This document shows positions 1 through 5,274 of a stretch of 5,274 nt of DNA, in pieces. The notes beneath the pieces are model-generated. The model was not told the DNA's origin and did no database searches. It saw only the letters and a program-made list of their open reading frames with translations. Every line of letters begins with the position of its first letter. The stretch's first letter is position 1. This DNA is from Spirochaetota bacterium. Lineage in GTDB: Bacteria > Spirochaetota > UBA4802 > UBA5368. A program made the translations under genes and the position numbers. The DNA lies in the NCBI GenBank assembly GCA_017998475.1, contig JAGODA010000232.1, positions 1-5,274 of the forward strand. Direction: 5' to 3'.

Positions 1-1
1 C

Positions 2-1267
2 GTCCCCATCCTCAAGGCGCGCTCCATGTCGGGCGGGCCGCTCGAGCGGGCGCTCTACGAGCGGCTTAAAAATGAAATCGTCGACGGCCTGAAAAAAATG
101 GAGCGACTTGACGGCATCTATCTCTCGCTTCACGGCGCGATGGGGGTGATGGACATGCGCGACCCCGAAGGCGACCTCCTGGCGGCCATCCGGAGCCGCG
201 TGAGCGCGACGGTGCCCATAGGCGTCACATTCGACCTCCACGCCAACCTCACCCGGAAAAGAATGGACGCGGCGACATTCGTCATCGGCTACCGGACCAA
301 CCCCCACAGGGACCATTACGACGTGGGATACAGCGCCGGCGAGATTTTAATGAAGACCATCCGCGGTGAGGTGAAGCCCGTCATGGCCTGGCGCAAGATG
401 AAGCTCCTCAAGGGAGGCGGAATTAACGTGGATTTCCTTTCTCCGATGAGGCCCATATTCAAGGCGATGCGGAAGATGGAAAAGGACCCGCGCGTTCTCA
501 GCGTGTCCGATTTCCCGGTGCACATCTGGCTGGACGACCCCGAGCTCGGCTGGAGCACTGTCGCCGTGACCGACGGGGACCGTACGCTCGCCGAAAAACT
601 CGCCGACGAGATCGCCGATAAAAACTGGGAGGTGCGCGACGCGCCTCATCCACATCCGAGCACCGTGCAAGAGGCCATCGCGATAGCCCGTTCGAAAAGC
701 ATCGCGCGCATGTTCGGCACGGTCGTCTTCTGCGACACCTCGGACGCCGTGGGCACCGGAACTCCGGGTGAAAACACCTGGATACTGAAAAGCCTCGTCG
801 AGGAGGCCCCCGACCTGATATCCTACGTCCCGGTGCGCGACAGCGAGGCCGCGGCATTCGCGCACGCGAAGGAGCTCAACGAAAGCGTGACCCTCACGGT
901 TGGCGGCAGGCTCGACAGGGTCTACAACCGGCCGTTCACCTTTACCGGCGTCCTCGTACACAAAAGCCAGGGCAGGCTCGGTAAAACGGTCGTTCTGCGC
1001 GACCGTGGCGTTCATCTGATACTCACCGAGCATCCGGATTCCACGCCGCGGCCGTCCTATTTTACGGACCTCGGCCTGTCGCTCTGGAAGGCGGACATCG
1101 TCGTGGTAAAGAACCTTTTCCCGTTCCGCTTCTTCTATCTTCTCTACAACAGGAAGACCGTCAACGTCATGACGCCGGGACTCTCGAACGTCGATGTCTT
1201 CGCGCTCGACTATCGCTCCATTCCGCGGCCCATTTACCCGCTGGATAAAATCGACTCCTGGCGCTAG
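2..1267 (+). CDS. M81 family (MlrC-like) metallopeptidase, 5' partial
   Basis: Homologue of the MlrC/M81 zinc metallopeptidase family (DUF1485 type), whose founder, microcystinase C, hydrolyses linearised microcystin peptides; most relatives have unknown substrates. The frame is open to the window edge, with eight codons before the first ATG at 26. The family has roughly a further hundred residues here, so that ATG is internal. Counting it as residue 1, the sequence shows LSLHGAM (33-39), DLHAN (70-74) and the YRTNPHRDHYDVG segment (89-101). D70, H72 and H94 match the spacing of the Asp-x-His and His zinc ligands in MlrC; the Glu ligand would lie in the missing part. DTSDAVGTGTPGENT starts near residue 238, where many relatives have DNPGGG-like glycine-rich sequence. 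The C-terminus, with MTPGLSNVD and the closing RPIYPLD, is typical, so the 3' end is intact. No frameshift is seen. Family is confident; substrate is unknown, and microcystin degradation should not be assumed. Probably cytoplasmic, but the N-terminus is not visible. Confidence 0.9.
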   Translation, partial: VPILKARSMSGGPLERALYERLKNEIVDGLKKMERLDGIYLSLHGAMGVMDMRDPEGDLLAAIRSRVSATVPIGVTFDLHANLTRKRMDAATFVIGYRTNPHRDHYDVGYSAGEILMKTIRGEVKPVMAWRKMKLLKGGGINVDFLSPMRPIFKAMRKMEKDPRVLSVSDFPVHIWLDDPELGWSTVAVTDGDRTLAEKLADEIADKNWEVRDAPHPHPSTVQEAIAIARSKSIARMFGTVVFCDTSDAVGTGTPGENTWILKSLVEEAPDLISYVPVRDSEAAAFAHAKELNESVTLTVGGRLDRVYNRPFTFTGVLVHKSQGRLGKTVVLRDRGVHLILTEHPDSTPRPSYFTDLGLSLWKADIVVVKNLFPFRFFYLLYNRKTVNVMTPGLSNVDVFALDYRSIPRPIYPLDKIDSWR

Positions 1268-1277
1268 ATGCTCCCGC

Positions 1278-1313
1278 TTTTTACGCGGCCGTCCACGGCC
1301 GCGTAAAAAAAAA
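1278..1313 (+). terminator. GC-rich hairpin after the M81 gene; possible non-canonical terminator
   Basis: A perfect inverted repeat starts 11 nt after the M81 stop codon. The left arm TTTTTACGCGGCCG (1278-1291) pairs over 14 bp with CGGCCGCGTAAAAA (1296-1309) around the loop TCCA, and the A run continues to 1313. Its place suggests a transcript 3'-end element separating the M81 gene from typA. It is odd because a standard intrinsic terminator has A residues before the stem and a U tract after it. Here the order is T tract, stem, A tract when read on either strand. It may act as a U-tract-less terminator, a 3'-end stabilising hairpin, or an extruding palindrome. The hairpin is certain; the terminator role is inferred. 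Confidence 0.45.
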
Positions 1314-1407
1314 TGAAGACCGGATGAAAGGGGGATAGACTTTACTCCCCGGTGTGCGCACGCCCCGGCCCGTATCACCGGCCGGCGCTGGAAAGTGGAA
1401 AATGTGC

Positions 1408-1436
1408 TTGACCCGCACCCCCCGCGGCACTGTTCT
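1408..1436 (+). promoter_or_regulatory. Candidate sigma70-type promoter of typA
   Basis: TTGACC (1408-1413) matches five of six bases of the -35 consensus. A 17-nt spacer follows, then a poor -10 candidate, TGTTCT (1431-1436; three of six matches). Transcription would start near 1443, giving a leader of under 20 nt that still includes the Shine-Dalgarno sequence. The -35 lies in the nonamer TGCTTGACC, which recurs exactly in the better promoter upstream of the gene at 5245. The rest of the 192-nt gap before typA holds only the M81 hairpin and short palindromic sequences of no clear role. Confidence 0.45.
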
Positions 1437-1446
1437 TAGCCACCTG

Positions 1447-1452
1447 AAAGGA
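1447..1452 (+). promoter_or_regulatory. Ribosome binding site of typA
   Basis: AAAGGA lies seven nt before the ATG at 1460. It is a purine-rich Shine-Dalgarno sequence at normal spacing. It fixes the typA start and argues against the overlapping alternative frame that opens at 1354. Confidence 0.75.
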
Positions 1453-1459
1453 AACAGCC

Positions 1460-3289
1460 ATGGAAATACGCAACGTAGCGATCATCGCACACGTCGACCA
1501 CGGGAAGACAACTCTTGTCGACAAGCTCCTCATGCAGTGCAGGGTGTTCCGCGAGAATCAGGAGGTCCGCGAATGCTTTCTCGATTCGAACGACCTGGAA
1601 CGCGAGCGCGGCATCACCATCTTCGCCAAGAACATCGCGATCTCGTACAGGGGGGCAAAGATAAACCTTATCGACACCCCGGGACACGCCGATTTCGGGG
1701 GCGAGGTGGAGCGCGTCTTAAAGATGGCCGACGGCGTCCTGCTGCTTGTGGACGCCTTCGAGGGCGCAATGCCGCAGACGCGATTCGTCCTCCAGAAAGC
1801 GCTCGAGCTCGAGCTCACTCCCATCGTGGTGATCAACAAGATGGACAGGCCGAACCGTCGGCCAGCCGAGGTGCTCAACGAGGTATACGATCTTTTCATA
1901 GATCTCGACGCCCACGACGAACAGCTCGAATTCCCGGTGCTCTACGCATCCGGCCGCGAGGGGTGGGTATCCGCCTCGCCCGATCAGGCCGGCACGGACC
2001 TTTCACCGCTCCTCGACACAATACTCGAACGCATCCCTCCTCCGGAGCGCAAGGACGGCCCGCTCCAGATGCAGGTAACCACCATCGGATATTCGGACTA
2101 CGTGGGACGGATCGCGATCGGACGCATATTCCGCGGATCGATCGAGCAGAACGGCCAGGTGGTGCTCCTGGGCCGGGACGGTGTCAGCAAGAAATCGACG
2201 GTGCGCGAGCTCTACACTTTCGAGGGGCTGGACCGCACGCGCGTCGAGCGCGCCGGCTGCGGAGACATCTGCGCGATAGTCGGCCTCGAGAGCGTGGAGA
2301 TCGGCGATACCGTGGCCGACGCGGAGAACCCCGAACCCCTGCCCGTAATACGCGTCGACGAGCCCACAATGAGCATGCTCTTTCTCGTGAATAACTCCCC
2401 CTTCTACGGAGAGGAGGGCAAATATGTAACCGGCAGGCATCTGCGCGAGCGGCTCATCCGCGAGACCGAGAGCAATGTGGCGCTGCGCATAGAGGAATCC
2501 TCCGCGGTCGACGGCTTCAAGGTGTACGGGAGGGGCATACTCCACCTCTCGATCCTTATCGAAAACATGCGCCGCGAGGGCTACGAGTTCCAGGTGGGGC
2601 AGCCGCGCGTCATATACAAGGAAATCAACGGCCACAAGGCCGAACCCGTGGAGGTACTGATCGTCGACGTGCCTTCCGAGAGCGCCGGGAAGGTGATCGA
2701 GGCGGTCAGTAAAAAACGAGGCGAGCTCAAGCAGATGGAAACCATGGGCGGCCGCCAGCGGCTCGAATTCCACATTCCATCCCGCGGCCTGATCGGCCTG
2801 CGAACGCGCCTGCTCAACCTGAGCGCGGGCGAGGCCGTCATGCACCATCGTTTCTATCAGTACGAGTACTTCAAGGGATCGATCCCGCACCGCACCAACG
2901 GCGTGCTCATTTCCATGCAGGGGGGGGAGGCGGTCGCGTACGCGCTCGACAGCCTTCAGTCCCGCGGGCGCTTCTTCATCGCGCCGGGCGAACGCGTCTA
3001 CGAGGGACAGGTCGTCGGCGAGAACAACAAGGAAGGCGACATCGTCGTCAACGTACAGAAAACAAAAAAGCTCACCAACATGCGCGCGGCGGGGAGCGAG
3101 GACGCGATCCGCCTGACGCCGCCGGTGCGTTTCTCGCTGGAGGAGGCGCTGGAATTCATTAACGACGACGAGCTCGTCGAGATCACCCCTTCGTCAATGC
3201 GCATCCGCAAGACGATCCTCGACGAGAACAGGCGCAAGAAGGACGGAAACCGAAGGCGCGAGGAGGAAATCAGCGCAGCGGGCTGCTGA
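1460..3289 (+). CDS. typA: Translational GTPase TypA/BipA
   Basis: Complete 609-residue TypA/BipA, an EF-G-like ribosome-associated GTPase. In other bacteria it supports 50S subunit assembly and growth in the cold or under stress. The GTPase domain shows the P-loop AHVDHGKT (10-17), switch I with RERGITI (48-54), DTPGH (72-76), NKMD (126-129) and a G5-like ASGR (163-166). A beta-barrel domain II follows at about 200-290 and an EF-G III-like domain at about 300-385. An EF-G V-like domain runs from about 393 to 465, with SRGLIGLRTR. The TypA-specific C-terminal domain (about 470-590) includes HRTNGVLIS, GGEAVAYALDSLQSRGR, KKLTNMRAAG and DDELVEITPSSMRIRK. These last motifs separate it from LepA and EF-G. 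Length is normal; beyond the usual LDEN ending there is a basic, then acidic tail of about 19 residues (KKDGNRRREEE). The start fits the family N-terminus and the AAAGGA site. Cytoplasmic, likely monocistronic, convergent with the M23 gene, whose coding end it overlaps by 20 bp. Confidence 0.98.
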   Translation: MEIRNVAIIAHVDHGKTTLVDKLLMQCRVFRENQEVRECFLDSNDLERERGITIFAKNIAISYRGAKINLIDTPGHADFGGEVERVLKMADGVLLLVDAFEGAMPQTRFVLQKALELELTPIVVINKMDRPNRRPAEVLNEVYDLFIDLDAHDEQLEFPVLYASGREGWVSASPDQAGTDLSPLLDTILERIPPPERKDGPLQMQVTTIGYSDYVGRIAIGRIFRGSIEQNGQVVLLGRDGVSKKSTVRELYTFEGLDRTRVERAGCGDICAIVGLESVEIGDTVADAENPEPLPVIRVDEPTMSMLFLVNNSPFYGEEGKYVTGRHLRERLIRETESNVALRIEESSAVDGFKVYGRGILHLSILIENMRREGYEFQVGQPRVIYKEINGHKAEPVEVLIVDVPSESAGKVIEAVSKKRGELKQMETMGGRQRLEFHIPSRGLIGLRTRLLNLSAGEAVMHHRFYQYEYFKGSIPHRTNGVLISMQGGEAVAYALDSLQSRGRFFIAPGERVYEGQVVGENNKEGDIVVNVQKTKKLTNMRAAGSEDAIRLTPPVRFSLEEALEFINDDELVEITPSSMRIRKTILDENRRKKDGNRRREEEISAAGC

Positions 3290-5009
3290 AAACCGCCGTG
3301 TTACCGGCGTTATCCGAACACCTGAGAAATACGTGACGATATCCGCCGTCGAATGCCGACAGGGGCAGAACCATTTCGACCCAGCGCCGGTCGTTGTCGT
3401 AGACACAGGGAATCCTTTCCCCGTCGAATACGCACTCTACCGACGACTCCCGAAGGCGGGAGAGACCGTCGTACGCCTCCAGGCGCAGCTTTCTGTACGG
3501 ACCGTCGTCCTCCATGAACTCGTGGGTCGGGGGAAGACCGATAACGGGCGCCACAGTATCGCGCAGCAGCGCGTAATACCCCCCCGATACGCCCCGCGCG
3601 CCGTACTCCCGCCTCGATGCTGAATAGGTTGTGGGAAGCGGCCGGGGCGGCCTCCCTTCGTAAAAATGATAGATCATCACATCGGCCCTTCGCGGCCCCT
3701 GTATCGAGATATCGGCGGGGACGTCGAACTGAAGGTCGAAGGGAGACAGCGCGGCCGCCGCGAGTATATCGTTCTCTCGCAACGCCCCGAGCCCCCGGAC
3801 GGTGAGCGCATCTTTCGGGGGGATCGCCGCCAGCCTGAGCGCGGACCCCGTACGCAGGGAGCCGCGGCCCAACCGGACCGTAACGGCGCCCCCGGGGGCG
3901 GTAAGCTGGGCCTGCTCTCCCCGCCGCACCTTCAGCCATCCATGCGAGTCGACCGGGGTGGCGTCTCCTTTTATAACGATCTCCACCGCCGAAGAATTTC
4001 CCGCCGCGTCGGCGGCGACAACCCTGAAGCGCCTCGGATCGCGCCCGGGAACGATATAACCGTCGCCGTCGGGGCCGATACCGCTGAAACCGTTGCCGTC
4101 CCTTTTACAGAGGAAATATGTGTACGTCACGGAGCCGTCGATGGTCGATTTCGAAATGTCGTAGACCATATGTCCGTAGCGGAGGTCTGAATACCGTATC
4201 AGATCGAAACGCACGGAAAAAACACCGCTATCGCCCTCGAGAACGCCGAGCCTGTGAACGGCGACCCTGTTCGGAGAATTGACTCTGTCATAGCACGAGA
4301 TTTTAAGAAAAACCCGCGCGCCGGAAGGGCAGGAAACCGCCGCCTCATCGGGAGTGTAGCCGCGCCATCCCCTGCGGACTCCGATCGCTCGTTCAGATAC
4401 CGTGGCGCCGTTCTCCTCCACGCAGACGAACAGGCGTTCGATCACCGGCGGCTCCGTATCGCGCAGCGCGTGGAAGGCGAGCGGGTTGAGGTACCCCTCG
4501 CGGGAGCGGAGCTCGTAATGCAGGTGCGGCGGGCCGCTCCCGGACTCGCCCGTGTAGGCCACCACCTGTTTTCGATCGAACACCGGCCGGAGCTTGCCGA
4601 AGCGGAAGTCGATATCGTCCGAATTATATAACAGCTTCAGTATCCCGACGAAGGTGTTGAGACGGGCTTTCCCCTCCCCGAACGAATCCAGATGTCCGTA
4701 CACCGATTCGACACCGTCGTGCGCCAGAAAAAGCGCGTTGCCGTAACCGCCCGGTTTCGACATCACCCTTACGACCGCGCCGGCCGCCGGGGCGTACACC
4801 GGGTGGCCGTTCAGCCCTCCGGTACGCACATCCACTCCGGTGTGCAGCGTGCGGCCTCGCACCTCTCCCAGCGTGGCGGAAAGCTGGTCGAGCCCCGCAA
4901 GGGGCCATGCCAGGCGCTCGGGCGCGCCCTGCGCGAGTGCGAGGGCGCACGCCGCGCCTGCAAGCGCCGCATACGCCGCGAAACCCGTTATTCTCCACCG
5001 ACCGCTCAT
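3270..5009 (-). CDS. Exported M23 family metallopeptidase with C-terminal Ig-like region
   Basis: Predicted 579-residue zinc endopeptidase of the M23 (LytM/lysostaphin) family, expected to cut peptidoglycan cross-links or stem peptides outside the cytoplasm; the exact bond is unknown. From the start chosen, residues 1-26 form a Sec signal peptide: basic MSGRWR, a hydrophobic core, and ALA before QG as a likely cleavage site. The catalytic domain spans about 45-180. It contains HTGVD (ligands H56, D60), YGHL (H106) and HLHYELR (H162, ligand H164), so the active site looks complete. About 55 residues separate YGHL from HLH, an insertion resembling that of some Bacteroidetes M23 proteins. RDTEPPVI (183-190) opens an Ig-like region with ADAAGN near 333-338. 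A glycine-rich segment follows (about 360-450), and a second DTVAPVI (484-490) leads to a last Ig-like module ending DNAGN (566-570). The frame is open up to an ATG at 5159, and ATGs at 5081 and 5024 are alternatives. 5009 is chosen because it yields a clean signal peptide and leaves the plus-strand promoter at 5134-5162 outside the gene. No start has a strong Shine-Dalgarno sequence, so the exact N-terminus is uncertain. Confidence 0.88.
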   Translation of the reverse strand: MSGRWRITGFAAYAALAGAACALALAQGAPERLAWPLAGLDQLSATLGEVRGRTLHTGVDVRTGGLNGHPVYAPAAGAVVRVMSKPGGYGNALFLAHDGVESVYGHLDSFGEGKARLNTFVGILKLLYNSDDIDFRFGKLRPVFDRKQVVAYTGESGSGPPHLHYELRSREGYLNPLAFHALRDTEPPVIERLFVCVEENGATVSERAIGVRRGWRGYTPDEAAVSCPSGARVFLKISCYDRVNSPNRVAVHRLGVLEGDSGVFSVRFDLIRYSDLRYGHMVYDISKSTIDGSVTYTYFLCKRDGNGFSGIGPDGDGYIVPGRDPRRFRVVAADAAGNSSAVEIVIKGDATPVDSHGWLKVRRGEQAQLTAPGGAVTVRLGRGSLRTGSALRLAAIPPKDALTVRGLGALRENDILAAAALSPFDLQFDVPADISIQGPRRADVMIYHFYEGRPPRPLPTTYSASRREYGARGVSGGYYALLRDTVAPVIGLPPTHEFMEDDGPYRKLRLEAYDGLSRLRESSVECVFDGERIPCVYDNDRRWVEMVLPLSAFDGGYRHVFLRCSDNAGNTAVFSSPLR

Positions 5010-5133
5010 GCCGAACAGACCCATCACCACCGTATTTAAAAACGCCCGCCGCGACCGGGCGCCTTCGCCTCGCGACAGCATGTCGCCGCCGGCGGTAAAT
5101 TCAAGTAAAAATACCGAGGAGCGCGCCGAATGC

Positions 5134-5162
5134 TTGACCGCCGCCCTCCCGCCGGGCATACT
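5134..5162 (+). promoter_or_regulatory. Candidate sigma70-type promoter of the gene starting at 5245
   Basis: TTGACC (5134-5139; five of six matches to the -35 consensus), exactly 17 nt, then CATACT (5157-5162; four of six matches to TATAAT). Transcription would start near 5169 and leave a leader of about 75 nt before the start codon. I see no clear structure or riboswitch in that leader. The -35 is embedded in TGCTTGACC, as upstream of typA. The promoter points away from the M23 gene, so the 235-nt gap at 5010-5244 is a divergent intergenic region. On the minus strand it shows only A/T-rich patches (5029-5043 and 5097-5113) and no convincing promoter for the M23 gene. Confidence 0.55.
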
Positions 5163-5235
5163 GAAAGAGCGTGCGGAATACGCGGAACACCGGCGATCGA
5201 AAACGCATTCGCATAGAGGAAAAACCGTACGGGGC

Positions 5236-5240
5236 GGAGG
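5236..5240 (+). promoter_or_regulatory. Ribosome binding site of the 3'-edge gene
   Basis: GGAGG, a core anti-16S match, lies seven nt before the ATG at 5248 and four nt before the in-frame GTG at 5245. It is the strongest Shine-Dalgarno sequence in the window. The spacing slightly favours the ATG. Confidence 0.7.
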
Positions 5241-5244
5241 TGAT

Positions 5245-5274
5245 GTGATGGCGGGACGAACGGCGCTTGTCGTG
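5245..5274 (+). CDS. Start of an unidentified gene, 3' partial
   Basis: Ten codons are open to the window edge, starting with GTG-ATG in tandem (5245 and 5248). From the ATG the protein begins MAGRTALVV. A GGAGG Shine-Dalgarno sequence and an upstream promoter candidate make this a credible gene start despite its shortness. Another ATG at 5243 meets a stop codon at once. A small, basic, then hydrophobic start such as RTALVV could be the first beta strand of a Rossmann-like fold, but many families begin this way and no function can be given. It is transcribed divergently from the M23 gene. Confidence 0.5.
   Translation, partial: MMAGRTALVV

Noticed and set aside
1331..1350. Inverted repeat GGGGA/TCCCC around ten bases, and the nearby palindrome GTGCGCAC (1354-1361)
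   Set aside because: Arms of four or five bases in GC-rich DNA are expected by chance. An operator upstream of typA is possible but not supported by a second copy.
347..1378. Long minus-strand open frame of 343 codons opposite the M81 gene
   Set aside because: It lies antisense to a clear conserved gene, is rich in Arg, His and Gly as expected from complementing GC-rich codons, and shows no family motif. The real M81 motifs are on the plus strand.
1354..2394. Plus-strand open frame of 346 codons overlapping the start of typA
   Set aside because: It is the +1-shifted shadow of typA, extremely rich in Arg, Pro and Gly. The AAAGGA site and all GTPase motifs belong to the frame starting at 1460.
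2003..2890. Minus-strand open frame of 295 codons opposite typA
   Set aside because: Antisense to conserved TypA domains II to V, with no recognisable motif. Long antisense frames are common in GC-rich genes.
3294..3309. Small hairpin CGCCG-TGTTAC-CGGCG near the convergent gene ends
   Set aside because: Only five base pairs. Minus-strand reading gives GTTTTC after it and plus-strand TTAT. It also lies within the M23 coding region, so it is too weak to call a terminator.
3310..3939. Second minus-strand frame of 209 codons inside the M23 gene
   Set aside because: It overlaps the Ig-like part of the M23 protein in another frame and has the Arg/Ala/Gly-rich composition of a shadow. The M23 frame ends with the recognisable DNAGN module.
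4930..5009. Possible lipoprotein signal, the Cys in LAGAAC of the M23 signal peptide
   Set aside because: The residue at -3 is Gly rather than Leu or a similar residue, and the hydrophobic core continues past the Cys to a good ALA cleavage site. A Sec signal cleaved by signal peptidase I fits better.
5076..5104. Minus-strand TTGAAT with CATGCT 16 nt later as the M23 promoter
   Set aside because: The -10 matches only three of six bases, and the choice depends on an unsettled start codon. It is not good enough to list as a feature.

Overview
The window is GC-rich and densely coding. It carries two complete genes flanked by two partial ones, and it reads as ordinary chromosomal housekeeping DNA of a diderm (Gram-negative-type) bacterium. 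Reasons: a bacterial TypA/BipA GTPase, a secreted M23 peptidase with a Sec signal peptide, and sigma70-like promoter boxes. A spirochaete or deltaproteobacterial-type lineage is a loose guess from the protein flavour and the CTTGAC-type -35 boxes. The sequence alone does not settle the taxonomy.

Layout. (1) 2-1267, plus strand: the C-terminal four-fifths or so of an M81/MlrC-type metallopeptidase homologue, cut at its N-terminus by the window edge. (2) 1268-1459: an intergenic stretch with a strong GC-rich hairpin just after the M81 stop, then a probable promoter and a clear ribosome binding site for the next gene. (3) 1460-3289, plus strand: complete typA/bipA, a ribosome-associated translational GTPase. 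(4) 3270-5009, minus strand: a complete exported M23 (LytM/lysostaphin-type) metallopeptidase with a long C-terminal region containing Ig-like modules. It converges on typA, and the two coding 3' ends overlap by 20 bp. (5) 5010-5244: an upstream region with a good plus-strand promoter. (6) 5245-5274, plus strand: the first ten codons of an unidentified gene preceded by a strong Shine-Dalgarno sequence.

The genes do not form an obvious pathway. The M81 protein is a presumed amide/peptide hydrolase, TypA acts on ribosomes, and the M23 protein acts on cell-wall peptides outside the cytoplasm. typA has its own promoter-like sequence, the M23 gene is on the opposite strand, and the last gene has its own promoter, so each looks like a separate transcription unit. 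The two plus-strand promoter candidates share the nonamer TGCTTGACC, which gives a hint of the local sigma70 -35 preference.

I found no mobile element, CRISPR array, tRNA, rRNA or recognisable riboswitch, and no convincing sign of a new multi-gene system. The points worth a second look are modest: a hairpin whose T and A tracts are on the wrong sides for an intrinsic terminator, the overlapping convergent 3' ends without a clear terminator, the uncertain N-terminus of the M23 protein with a Tat-like SRRAFLN in its extended frame, and the domain make-up of that protein.
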